DNA of 10,252 bases, taken from assembly GCA_021798635.1 (NCBI GenBank), contig JAJZGH010000186.1, positions 1 through 10,252 of the forward strand, in the 5' to 3' direction. Of the stretch, positions 1 to 6,953 are shown in pieces. This stretch comes from Planctomycetota bacterium. GTDB taxonomy: Bacteria; Planctomycetota; Phycisphaerae; WQYP01. Made by a program: the position numbers and the translations under genes. Under the pieces are notes generated by a model that saw only the letters and a list, made by a program, of their open reading frames with translations, made no database searches and was not told where the DNA came from. The first letter of the stretch is position 1; every line of letters begins with the position of its first letter.

Positions 1-324
1 GTTCTCCGGTAGTGGGGAGGAATTCAGCACGGTGACCCGGGTATCCCGTGCGGCCAGGGTTTGCACAATCTCGCCGGTGGCATCTGTGGAGTCGTCGTTA
101 AGAATAATTAATTCAAGCGTTACATCTTTATTGGCCAGAACCGATTCCGCCGCCGCCTGAATATGGCTCGCTTCATTTCGCGCGGGAATCAGAACCGATA
201 CTTCAGGAGCACTGCGTTGCGACTCAACCGGCTTGGGTGCCTGGAATAAGAAAAAATTGATCGTCAGCAGCACGGCCGGAATACCCGCGAGGATCAATGC
301 CACAATCACCAGTGCCGGCAGCAT
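1..324 (-). CDS. Family 2 glycosyltransferase, N-terminal part (runs off left edge)
   Basis: Partial gene; 108 codons are visible before the window edge. It starts with a hydrophobic anchor (about residues 3-27), then a GT-A nucleotide-sugar fold: beta strand EVSVLIPARNEA (residues 41-52) followed by IILNDDSTDAT (73-83), the usual first acidic UDP-sugar-binding motif of GT2 enzymes. The ATG (324-322) overlaps the TAA of the upstream acyltransferase by one base (TAATG), with AGGA at 337-334 as Shine-Dalgarno, so the two are translationally coupled. A membrane-anchored GT2 beside a PlsC-type acyltransferase recalls carotenoid glycosylation/acylation pairs (CrtQ/CrtO, CruC/CruD) and hopanoid-associated HpnB. 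The acceptor cannot be decided from this fragment. Family assignment is firm; pathway is inference. Confidence 0.85.
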   Translation of the reverse strand, partial: MLPALVIVALILAGIPAVLLTINFFLFQAPKPVESQRSAPEVSVLIPARNEASHIQAAAESVLANKDVTLELIILNDDSTDATGEIVQTLAARDTRVTVLNSSPLPEN

Positions 325-1109
325 TACAAACGGTCCTGTTCTGCATGACTTGCGGAACCGGACACCGGCTTTTTTCCGCCCAGGTGCCGGTGTAAGTCAT
401 AAATCCCCCCGGTGCCTGACCGGCCTTTTAACAGCATGGTAAAACCTTCTTCTGATCGCAGAACGGCTTTGGCCCGCAACATATTTTGCCGCACTTCCAA
501 TTCGGAAGCGAGAAGTTCGGTCCATTGTGCCGCAGTTTTATCCTCATAGGATGCGGGGTTGATCTCAGCGCCGATGGAAAGCAACGCCTCGGGCAGGCGG
601 TCCTGCCAGAAAATATATTCAACCGCCATGGGTACAAAACGAATCGGGCGAATATCTCTGGCCAGATGGCCCAGACCGGGTTTGATCGTAACCGGACGAA
701 CCAGAGCATCCACAAAATCCCCCTGCGGCGTTACCCAGAGGATGGCATTATTTTGTTGCAACACATTCCGGCTGGCCTGCAAAAATTCCGCAGCGCCACG
801 GGCTGTGTTTTTATGGACGGGGAAAAAGCCCAGTTTCCGCATGACAGGATATTGCGCAAGGGATTGGGCATCGATAGGACAATAGTGTTTATGGCGCGGA
901 TAAAATTGGCACGCTATCACAGCCCCCAGCAACGGGTCCCACCAGGAGGGATGATTCAAATAAATAACCGTGGGGGTAACAGCCTGGGGGATGATGCTTT
1001 GGGCATCCAGCCGCACGGCATGAAAGGCCTTGCGCACAAAGCGCGGGATGTACCATCGGGCCATAGCCGCCACGATCGGGCTATAGACCGGAAGCGGTAA
1101 ATCGTTCAT
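324..1109 (-). CDS. PlsC-type lysophospholipid/glycolipid acyltransferase
   Basis: This 261-residue protein belongs to the 1-acyl-glycerol-phosphate acyltransferase superfamily and should transfer an acyl chain to a lipid-linked hydroxyl at the inner membrane. Motif I is NHPSWWD, giving the catalytic HX4D pair His53/Asp58. Motif II lies around GFFPVHKNTARG (94-105). Motif III reads TPQGDF (127-132), with Gln129 where phospholipid-pathway enzymes usually have Glu (FPEG). Motif IV is VPMAVEY (159-165). Length is normal for the family. The ATG is supported by GGAG (1119-1116) six bases upstream. It overlaps the following glycosyltransferase by one base, so both probably act on the same product, such as a glycosylated carotenoid or other glycolipid, rather than in bulk phospholipid synthesis. 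The substrate is inferred from context only. Confidence 0.87.
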   Translation of the reverse strand: MNDLPLPVYSPIVAAMARWYIPRFVRKAFHAVRLDAQSIIPQAVTPTVIYLNHPSWWDPLLGAVIACQFYPRHKHYCPIDAQSLAQYPVMRKLGFFPVHKNTARGAAEFLQASRNVLQQNNAILWVTPQGDFVDALVRPVTIKPGLGHLARDIRPIRFVPMAVEYIFWQDRLPEALLSIGAEINPASYEDKTAAQWTELLASELEVRQNMLRAKAVLRSEEGFTMLLKGRSGTGGIYDLHRHLGGKKPVSGSASHAEQDRL

Positions 1110-1393
1110 CGGTAACTCCGCCTAGGCAGCCGGTAGCTCACGCTGATCTTCACGCAGGCCCTGATTTCGCCATAAAATTCCTCGCCCTGACACACTTTCA
1201 GGTTTGCTGCCACCGAAACATCGCAATTCATGTAAGCCTTCCACGCATTTATTACCGCCGATTAGTTTAGTCGCATTGCCGCAAGATGTCTTGGATGGCG
1301 GGCAGCCCCAAGGTGGGACGTTTTGCAAGTGTTCCGCCCGTACGGTGCCGCAACCGCCTGCTTGATGCACGTCGAGAAGGGCGGAACTTTGCT

Positions 1394-1422
1394 GGTTCAC
1401 GGATCATAAACGGTGGTGAACC
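1394..1422. repeat. 7-bp inverted repeat bordering the tandem repeats
   Basis: GGTTCAC (1394-1400) is matched by GTGAACC (1416-1422) with a 15-base loop. The right arm ends exactly where the 9-base tandem repeat begins, so it looks like the edge of the same composite element. Confidence 0.5.
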
Positions 1423-1449
1423 GCGGATTACGCGGATTACGCGGATACC
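1423..1449. repeat. 9-bp tandem repeat, three copies
   Basis: GCGGATTAC occurs at 1423-1431 and 1432-1440, with GCGGATACC at 1441-1449. The unit length is a multiple of three, so frames across it give short periodic peptides (ITRITRI on plus, NPRNPR on minus). These explain some spurious ORFs here; I do not regard them as proteins. Confidence 0.85.
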
Positions 1450-1469
1450 AATCGGGCTGCGGCCCGATT
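1450..1469. repeat. Perfect 8-bp hairpin after the tandem repeat
   Basis: AATCGGGC (1450-1457), loop TGCG, GCCCGATT (1462-1469). The stem is perfect and directly abuts the 9-bp tandem array. It has no T-tract on either side, so it is unlikely to be an intrinsic terminator. Confidence 0.7.
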
Positions 1470-1528
1470 AGAGCAGGTGTGGGTAGAACAGGTGAAAGTA
1501 GAGCAAATAAGGATAGAACGTAAGAGCG
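1469..1528. repeat. 15-bp degenerate tandem repeat, four units
   Basis: The hexamers TAGAGC, TAGAAC, TAGAGC and TAGAAC start at exactly 1469, 1484, 1499 and 1514, a strict 15-base period that alternates between two forms. The first two units are closest overall (TAGAGCAGGTG and TAGAACAGGTG); the rest of each unit is purine-rich on this strand but diverged. The array begins at the last base of the preceding hairpin. Confidence 0.7.
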
Positions 1529-1598
1529 GCTGCCGCCGAAACGGAAGGCCCGACGTTTATCCGCGTCTTTTTTACAGTCTGTTGTGAATTGCATGCCG

Positions 1599-1715
1599 AC
1601 CACCGGGTTATCACCACGGTGCTCCATGACGCGATGCTCACCGAGAGCACCGGATGATAATCCGGTGGTTGATCCAGTGCCGCCAACCAACCACCGGGTT
1701 ATCACCACGGTGCTC
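1599..1715. repeat. Alternating palindromic (REP/BIME-like) cluster, three units
   Basis: A 26-base unit beginning ACCACCGGGTTATCAC occurs identically at 1599-1624 and 1690-1715. Between them, at 1645-1669, lies a diverged inverted copy. The spacers are both exactly 20 bases (1625-1644 and 1670-1689). The inverted copy contains a perfect hairpin, CACCGGAT (1648-1655), loop GATA, ATCCGGTG (1660-1667). The direct copies form a shorter CACCG/CGGTG stem. Head-to-tail alternation with constant spacing is the layout of REP/BIME elements. No REP-associated transposase is in the window. Confidence 0.75.
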
Positions 1716-1773
1716 TGTGGCGCTACGCCCGCCGGGCGCCGGATGGCGGAGCCGCTGGAAGGAATGCAACTAT

Positions 1774-1812
1774 AAAAAAAGCGGCCTGGGCCTTTTATTC
1801 GGCCCAGGCTGC
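1774..1812 (-). terminator. Intrinsic terminator of the PEP-CTERM-like gene
   Basis: A 12-bp stem (1781-1792 with 1801-1812, one G-T pair, core GCCTGGGCC/GGCCCAGGC) has an 8-base loop. Read on the minus strand it is followed by seven consecutive T (A-tract 1774-1780 on plus). It sits 82 bases beyond the stop codon of the upstream minus-strand gene. On the plus strand there is no T-run, so it is directional. Confidence 0.9.
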
Positions 1813-1894
1813 GGGGTTGTTTGTTAACCGGAATTACGGTGGCTGGTTTTGACGCCTTTCAGGAAATATTTCTGGAAGCTCGTGCAGCTCCGCT

Positions 1895-2665
1895 TCAGGC
1901 GTTCCTGCGTTTTCCGCCCACCAGCAATAGCCCTAACGCACCGGCGCTGAAGACGGCGAGGGTGGCTGGCGCGGGAACGGCTGCCGCACCGCTGATGACC
2001 TGTAAGCCGTTGATATCAGCTTCACCATGGCTCGGGCTGCCACCGGTATAGCTTATTGCCAAGTTACCGGTAGTACTCGCAATGGCATTAAAAACCGCGT
2101 AGTTGTTATTTTCGGTAAAGCCGAGGTTCCCGTTGGTCGTCACATTGCCTACGGCGGCATTGCTGCCCGCGGCCGGACTACCGGTGCCCGTGGTGATGGC
2201 GAAATCGGTTAGCGCATTATTGTAAGCGCCGTCCCCGCAATACAGGTAAAGTTGATAGCTCCCGCTGTCAGCCAAACCACTAAGTGTGACTGTCCCCGTG
2301 CCCGGGCCGCTGCCGGTGGGGTCGGATATAAGATAACTCTGGAAGAGAGCGTTGGTATATGAGGAACTGCTGACATAACCGGCGGTCTTGGTGAAGCTGA
2401 CGCCCTCGGTGGTCGGTGTGCCATCCGAGGCGGTAAGATTGCTTGCTGAGCCAGAGGTGGCGTCACCTGTCGCTTGGATAGCATTCCAAGTCGGAGAGGT
2501 CAGGCCATCGCCCGTGTAAGCGCCCTGGCTGCCACTAAATGACGTGGCCGTGGTACCACCAGTCACCAGGAACTGAATGTCAACCACGCCCGCCTGGGCC
2601 GTTCCGGCCGCAGCACATCCTGCGGCAACGATTGCCACCATAAGCGTGTTCTTCATAGATTTCAT
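1895..2665 (-). CDS. Secreted PEP-CTERM-like protein of unknown function
   Basis: The mature product should be exported and held at the cell surface; its exact role is unknown. From the ATG at 2665 it has 256 residues. A Sec signal peptide begins MKSMKNTLMVAIVAAG and ends at an AxA-like site near residue 25 (GTAQA before GVVDIQF). A Gly/Ser/Thr-rich, probably beta-sandwich body follows, containing GLADSGSYQLYLY and ending in EADINGLQV, a pattern common in planctomycete and verrucomicrobial PEP-CTERM proteins. The tail is VPAPATL, a hydrophobic helix and terminal GGKRRNA, the three-part exosortase signal with PAP in place of PEP. A longer in-frame start at 2767 exists, but GGAG at 2676-2673, seven bases before the ATG, and the immediate signal peptide fix the start at 2665. 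A strong terminator follows, so it is probably monocistronic. Confidence 0.85.
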   Translation of the reverse strand: MKSMKNTLMVAIVAAGCAAAGTAQAGVVDIQFLVTGGTTATSFSGSQGAYTGDGLTSPTWNAIQATGDATSGSASNLTASDGTPTTEGVSFTKTAGYVSSSSYTNALFQSYLISDPTGSGPGTGTVTLSGLADSGSYQLYLYCGDGAYNNALTDFAITTGTGSPAAGSNAAVGNVTTNGNLGFTENNNYAVFNAIASTTGNLAISYTGGSPSHGEADINGLQVISGAAAVPAPATLAVFSAGALGLLLVGGKRRNA

Positions 2666-3153
2666 AACGTTACTCCGTAAAACAAATAACTGGCCCCTTT
2701 TCCACGCCGGCCGCAATGGCCGACAAAAATGGAACCGAGAACCCACAAAACAACCAGAATGCCCCAACCGAGAGCCTCTCCGCGGGACCCCTTTTTGGGC
2801 CTGCCACCCTCCCTTCCAAAAAATGATCCAGCACCATCCTCCCTCCGTGGGGAGTCCTGAGCACGACCCCGAACATTTCTTTAGATTTTAAGAATGCCAC
2901 CACAGCCATCCAGTAAAATGCAACGGGCCCAAAGTCTAAAAACCTGAAGCCCGTTCACGCTTCTTGCGGTCAACTATTTTTCCCCAACTTGATAATAAGC
3001 GTCAAAGCGGGCGAGCCAAGGGGGCAATCAAGGGGATAATCATCCCATAGGGGGTAGCCGGTTAGGCCGCTGTGGATTAGACTTTAGCCATGTTCAGGGG
3101 AAGCAGGGCCGAAGGGGTTTCGGAATCTATGCAATCCCCGTGCCGATGGATTC
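2666..3153. other. Divergent intergenic region / leader of the L-M-N operon
   Basis: About 490 bases separate the PEP-CTERM-like gene (minus) from the nuoL-like gene (plus). I find no convincing protein. The sequence holds AACGGGC (2922-2928) paired with GCCCGTT (2949-2955), a small hairpin GGGAT-AATC-ATCCC (3033-3046), and several runs of four or five G between about 3020 and 3117. A weak sigma70-like -10, GATAAT (2991-2996), could serve the plus-strand operon but lacks a good -35. The long leader could carry regulatory RNA structure, but I do not recognise a known riboswitch class. Confidence 0.5.
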
Positions 3154-5217
3154 TTGCGGTTGATATACGCGAATACTATTTTGTTGCTGGCGGTCGGCTT
3201 TTTGCTGGGTGGCTTTATCGTTATGGCCGGCTTGGCGCGCCGATCGGCCCACACTGCCGCTTATATCAGCATTATTTCATTACTGGCAGCCCTGGCGGCG
3301 GGTCTGGCGGCCATTATCCGCCGCCTGGCGCATGCCGGAGTACCGGGGCAATCACAGACGCACAGTCTTTTATTTAACTGGTTACCTCTGCCCGGCGTCG
3401 CGGGCACGGGCGGCACACCGATGATTGCGATGGGCATTTCCAGCGGATCGCTGAATCTGGTTTTTTTCATGTTGTTTCTGTTCATTGTGCTGTTAGCCCA
3501 ACTGCACACGCTGGGAATGCTCAAGTACAAGGCGATTCGTCCGGATTATTTTGCGCTGGGCACTCTGACCGCATTTTTCCTGGCCTTGGCAGCATTATCG
3601 ATCAATGTGATGCAGATGTATCTGCTGCTGGAACTGGCCATTTATACGGCCTGCAGCATGTTGCAGTGGGCGAATCGGCCGCCCGATCGGCCCATTGCCC
3701 GGCGTATTTTGCTGCCGCACGCGATTGCCGATGCTTTATTTCTGATCGGGATTACCATTTTTGCTTTGCATGGAACGCCATTGGACCATCAGATTCTCTT
3801 TGGACATGACCCGTCGCGGATGTCTGGAGTTGCCGGGGGAATGCAGCAACCCATTGCCGCACTGAAAGGCTGGTTCCCGGGTTTAACCTGGCGGAGCCTG
3901 GGTGGTATGTGCCTGGTGGCTGCGGCTCTGGCGAAATCCGGGCAGTTTCCCCTGCATACCTGGGTGCCGGAAACCATCACCGGCTTATCGGGGGCAAACG
4001 CCATGCTCTCTGGAACGCTGATAGCCGGGGGCGGCCTGTTGCTTTTGGCGCATTGCGCGGGGCTGCTGAATCTCAACGCCGCGTTGACTGTAGCGATGAT
4101 GGGGGCCACAACGCAATTTTGCGGATCATGTATTGCTCTGGTACAGAAAGATATTAAACGCACGGTGGCGTGGCTGTTAATTGCCCAGACGGGGTTGAAT
4201 TTTGTATTTTTCGGTTCCGGCAACGAAGCGGCAGGGTTGCTGGGTGGGCTGTTGACCGCGCTGATTTATTGCGGACTATTTCTGGCTGCTGGAACGGTTT
4301 TACGCGCCAGCGACGGTCAGCGTGATATAACGCAGCTTGGCGGCGTGTGGCGACGCCTGCCCATCACAGCCATTGTCAGTGGCATGCTGGTGCTGGGCGG
4401 CGCGGGCGTGGGGTTGTCGGGAATGACGGAAATTATGCGGCAGGGTTTGCTGCATGTTCATGCCTACGGCTGGGGCATTGGTGAATTCGGGAAGTGCTTA
4501 TATTGGGTGCCGCTGATCATGTGCTATGTGACGGCACTGGCCTTGGCCCGATGGTGGTATCTGATTTTTGCCGGCAAAGCCCGCGGCCAACCGCTGGAAG
4601 AGGGTGAACTGGCGGTGCAGACATTTCCCTTGCTGATTCTACTGGTGGGAGTCATTATTGCGGGGCAACCGTTTGCGGATCTAAGCGGTTTATTTGCCCA
4701 TGTCATTGGGATGCCGGGAGTCCGACATGTGCGGCACATTGCGGCAGGTTTTGACGGGATGTTATTGCGGCCCCTGGAATGGCTGGGGCCTGCGGCGCTG
4801 GCGGTGGTGGCATTGGTCTACGCCGGTGGATTGCAAAAGGCCGATACGCTGCGCCGGCGCCCGGGACCGAACCTGGTATATCGGTGGCTGGCGGCCGATA
4901 TGTATTTTGCGGATCTGTTTTTTGTCCTGTTGGGCTTTCCCGCACAGGTCATTGGAAAGGCGGCGGCGTTCCTGGATCGGTGGGTGGTGGAATGGCTGCT
5001 GGTGACGTTGGCCATTGTGATCCGGTTGGCAAGCATTCTTGTAGCCGCTGCGGAAACCGGATTAAATGTTTCCTTCTGGGAACGCCTGGAACGTCCGGCG
5101 GGGACGGCCGCAGGACAACTGAGAACATTGAAGCGCAACCGTCCGGTGGTCTACGTCCTGCTGGCCCTGGCCATGGTAAGTGTTATAGCGTTGCTGGCGG
5201 CATGGATAGGTGCGTAA
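3154..5217 (+). CDS. nuoL: NuoL-like complex I antiporter subunit, divergent
   Basis: This 687-residue polytopic membrane protein has the length and order of NuoL/ND5: an antiporter core, then a C-terminal segment (about 577-640) resembling the lateral amphipathic helix region, and a last membrane helix (666-686). The family core is clear at AKSGQFPLHTW (260-270) and LVQKDIKR (329-336). Against E. coli NuoL (my alignment from memory), Glu160 matches E144, Asp193 matches D178, Lys261 matches K229 and Lys335 matches K305. However R175 is Ala, H254 is Ser286, H334 is Gly364, H338 is Thr368, K342 is Tyr372 and K399 is Met424. The near-invariant GPTPVSALIH is replaced by GLSGANAMLS, and the DGLS motif near residue 97 is lost. 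The start is TTG at 3154 or 3160: the frame is open back to 3088 without ATG or GTG, and no strong Shine-Dalgarno is seen. It is the first gene of the trio. Confidence 0.85.
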   Translation: MRLIYANTILLLAVGFLLGGFIVMAGLARRSAHTAAYISIISLLAALAAGLAAIIRRLAHAGVPGQSQTHSLLFNWLPLPGVAGTGGTPMIAMGISSGSLNLVFFMLFLFIVLLAQLHTLGMLKYKAIRPDYFALGTLTAFFLALAALSINVMQMYLLLELAIYTACSMLQWANRPPDRPIARRILLPHAIADALFLIGITIFALHGTPLDHQILFGHDPSRMSGVAGGMQQPIAALKGWFPGLTWRSLGGMCLVAAALAKSGQFPLHTWVPETITGLSGANAMLSGTLIAGGGLLLLAHCAGLLNLNAALTVAMMGATTQFCGSCIALVQKDIKRTVAWLLIAQTGLNFVFFGSGNEAAGLLGGLLTALIYCGLFLAAGTVLRASDGQRDITQLGGVWRRLPITAIVSGMLVLGGAGVGLSGMTEIMRQGLLHVHAYGWGIGEFGKCLYWVPLIMCYVTALALARWWYLIFAGKARGQPLEEGELAVQTFPLLILLVGVIIAGQPFADLSGLFAHVIGMPGVRHVRHIAAGFDGMLLRPLEWLGPAALAVVALVYAGGLQKADTLRRRPGPNLVYRWLAADMYFADLFFVLLGFPAQVIGKAAAFLDRWVVEWLLVTLAIVIRLASILVAAAETGLNVSFWERLERPAGTAAGQLRTLKRNRPVVYVLLALAMVSVIALLAAWIGA

Positions 5218-5274
5218 CCCCGATATCGGCGGATCGCGGACAGGTTAATTTTGCGGCAAGTTTGAAAGGTAGAC

Positions 5275-6852
5275 TTGAAACCATTTTTTTACAGTTCAAT
5301 TCTGACGTGGCTGATGGTCCTGCCGTTAATCGGTGCATTTGTTCTGGGCATTTTGCCCATCGGACGTCTGCGACTGATTCGCTACAGCGCTGTGGCCGTC
5401 AGCGCGGGCAATATGCTGATAGCTCTGGCGGCGGCGCGGCTGTTTAACTGGTCGCCGCAATTCAGCGGCCGGGCGCAGCTGCAGCAAAACGTGATGTGGT
5501 TTCGGGATTTGAATGTTCACTACCATGTGGGTGTGGACGGCTTATCCATGGTGACAGTACTGTTGATCTGCGGCATAAGTCTGATCTCTATTCTGGCCAG
5601 CTACGGAGTCAATGCCCAGGTGAAGGCTTATTATGTGGTCATGCTGCTGCTGGAAGGATGCGTGGTGGGGGCGGCAGCGAGCATGGATTTGTTCCTGTTT
5701 TATCTGCTTACCACACTTTCACTGTTCCCCTGTTTTCTGCTGATCGGTGTATGGGGAGGGGCGCGGCGAAGGCCGGCGGCTCTGAAACTGGCATTGTTCT
5801 GGATTACCGGCTCAGCAGCGATGTTGGGCGCGTGTTTGTTAATAGGTCTTTCTACCCGCGGTGTTGGAGGCTTTACCCAGGGCACGCTAAGCTTTGCCCG
5901 TATCGCCCAGGATTCGCAATTAAGACTGGCTTTAGGGCCGGCCAATCCGTGGACGACGGCGGCGTTCTGGCTGCTGATGTTGGCGCTGGGAATTCGCCTG
6001 GGGACGGCGGGGGTACATTTCTGGTTGCCCGACGCCCTGGCTGAATCCGCAGCTCCGTCGGCGATGATGATTATCTGTTCGCAGTTTCTTCTGTCCGGTT
6101 ATGCCCTGGATCGGTTTGTGGTGGCATTGTTTCCCATGCAGTTGGCGATCTGGCGCAATACGCTGGCCATTTTGGGCGCTGCCGGCGTGGTCTATGCGGC
6201 CCTGTGCGGCCTGGCGCAAAGTGATTTCCGCCGCGTCATTGCTTACTGGCTGATCGGGCAGGGCGGCTTTATTCTTCTGGGGGTTGCTGCGGGAAATATA
6301 ACGGGCCTTAATGGCGGATTTTTGTTGAGTCTGGGGGCGGCGGTAACGGCCATGGCCATGCTGTGGACCAGTCATATTATTGAAGTGCGGGCCAGCCATC
6401 GGGACTTGCCGCGCCTGGGCGGCCTGGCCCAGGTCATACCGGATTTATTTATTTTTTCGATGATTGGTTTTATGTCGGCGCTGGCGTTGCCGGGGTTGGC
6501 GGTCTTTGGCGGGGACTTGCTGACCATATTGGGAATGTTCCGTGCGGCATCGGCAAGTGTCACACAGCATGTGCTGATGGGGAATGCCCTGTTACCGGCG
6601 GCGTTGACGATGTGTCTGGCCATGGTGCTGATGGCGGCGGTGCTGTTGTGGACCATTGAGCGGCTGTTTTTCGGACCGGGGCGCCCGGAGCATCAGCATT
6701 TTCATGCGTTGTCTCTGCGCGAACGACTGGTGTTTCTGCCTTTGATCATCGCCTTACTTGCCGGAGGTATTTTACCGACACTTCTGGTGCTGGATCCTGT
6801 TGCGCCGGTGCTCAAGGCTTTGGCGCGTGCGCTTAGCGGCGTGCTGCATTGA
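5275..6852 (+). CDS. nuoM: NuoM-like complex I antiporter subunit, divergent
   Basis: This 525-residue membrane protein aligns over its full length with NuoM/ND4. Shared landmarks are VDGLSM (87-92), DLFLF (138-142), FPCFLLIGVWG (151-161), VHFWLPDA (247-254), DFRRVIAY (317-324) and the MSLRE-like SLRERL (480-485). Segments align without gaps, so substitutions can be read directly. Relative to E. coli NuoM, E144 is Thr147, K234 is Arg241, K265 is Leu272, H348 is Ala355 and E407 is Asp414. Two charges are therefore kept in modified form and the central Glu, the second Lys and the His are gone. The TTG start (5275) is backed by GAAAGG (5264-5269), five bases upstream, and the gene follows the L-like gene by 57 bases. 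The intact frame and conserved fold argue that it is functional, though perhaps not in ordinary proton pumping. Confidence 0.85.
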   Translation: MKPFFYSSILTWLMVLPLIGAFVLGILPIGRLRLIRYSAVAVSAGNMLIALAAARLFNWSPQFSGRAQLQQNVMWFRDLNVHYHVGVDGLSMVTVLLICGISLISILASYGVNAQVKAYYVVMLLLEGCVVGAAASMDLFLFYLLTTLSLFPCFLLIGVWGGARRRPAALKLALFWITGSAAMLGACLLIGLSTRGVGGFTQGTLSFARIAQDSQLRLALGPANPWTTAAFWLLMLALGIRLGTAGVHFWLPDALAESAAPSAMMIICSQFLLSGYALDRFVVALFPMQLAIWRNTLAILGAAGVVYAALCGLAQSDFRRVIAYWLIGQGGFILLGVAAGNITGLNGGFLLSLGAAVTAMAMLWTSHIIEVRASHRDLPRLGGLAQVIPDLFIFSMIGFMSALALPGLAVFGGDLLTILGMFRAASASVTQHVLMGNALLPAALTMCLAMVLMAAVLLWTIERLFFGPGRPEHQHFHALSLRERLVFLPLIIALLAGGILPTLLVLDPVAPVLKALARALSGVLH

Positions 6853-6903
6853 GCGGTGAGAGCCGTCGGCAGGCTGCCATTACATAAAACTGGGATTTTA
6901 ACT

Positions 6904-6945
6904 ATGAACTCAATTGAAACTATCGCACAGGAGAGCCACGCCTGA
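6904..6945 (+). CDS. Possible 13-codon leader ORF coupled to the nuoN-like gene
   Basis: ATG at 6904 opens a 13-residue frame (MNSIETIAQESHA) ending in TGA at 6943-6945. It contains the only good Shine-Dalgarno for the next gene (AGGAG, 6929-6933), and its stop overlaps a possible CTG start at 6942 as CTGA, the geometry of translational coupling. It has no strong Shine-Dalgarno of its own and no recognisable function. It may be a translated leader or a chance frame. Confidence 0.3.
   Translation: MNSIETIAQESHA
6929..6933 (+). promoter_or_regulatory. Shine-Dalgarno that questions the nuoN-like start
   Basis: AGGAG lies 8 bases before CTG at 6942 but 20 bases before the first conventional start codon, GTG at 6954. 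Both are in the same frame, so spacing favours initiation at the non-canonical CTG (product beginning LIYHVLAIL) or coupling from the leader ORF. Confidence 0.55.
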
Positions 6946-6953
6946 TATACCAC

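Larger units (their letters stand above)
1110..1773. other. Intergenic region: gene-poor, repeat-rich
   Basis: This gap lies between the acyltransferase start and the terminator of the PEP-CTERM-like gene. Positions 1110-1393 show no convincing gene. A 92-codon GTG-started minus ORF (1400-1122) ends 12 bases before the acyltransferase, but it has no Shine-Dalgarno and its composition does not resemble a recognisable protein. Positions 1394-1528 are a tightly tiled run of inverted, tandem and hairpin sequences. Positions 1599-1715 hold three alternating palindromic units. I see no tRNA, transposase or phage-integrase remnant. The promoter for the acyltransferase/glycosyltransferase pair must lie here, but I could not identify it. 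Confidence 0.6.

Noticed and set aside
1122..1400. 92-codon minus ORF ending 12 bases before the acyltransferase start
   Set aside because: It starts with GTG without a Shine-Dalgarno, begins inside the inverted repeat, and its product shows no recognisable motif or fold.
1397..1708. 103-codon minus ORF across the repeat island
   Set aside because: Its peptide is explained by translated 9-base and 15-base repeats and REP-like units.
1599..1715. CRISPR array
   Set aside because: The middle repeat is inverted and diverged, there are only three units, and no cas gene is present.
2670..2909. 79-codon minus ORF upstream of the PEP-CTERM-like gene
   Set aside because: It overlaps the start region of that gene, lacks a convincing ribosome-binding site, and its product is unrecognisable.
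3020..3117. Several G-runs suggesting a G-quadruplex or riboswitch in the L-M-N leader
   Set aside because: Run spacing is irregular, and I could not match the sequence to any known riboswitch class.
3146..3163. Five-codon ORF whose TGA overlaps TTG 3160 of the nuoL-like gene
   Set aside because: It mirrors the nuoN junction but is too short and has no Shine-Dalgarno, so chance is likely.
3090..3377. ATG-started plus ORF overlapping the start of the nuoL-like gene in another frame
   Set aside because: The other frame encodes clear membrane helices; this one gives a Gly/Arg-rich product with no family features. I considered a frameshifted true N-terminus but saw no continuation.
5220..5229. 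CCGATATCGG palindrome between the L- and M-like genes
   Set aside because: A 10-base palindrome of this composition is expected by chance and has no supporting context.
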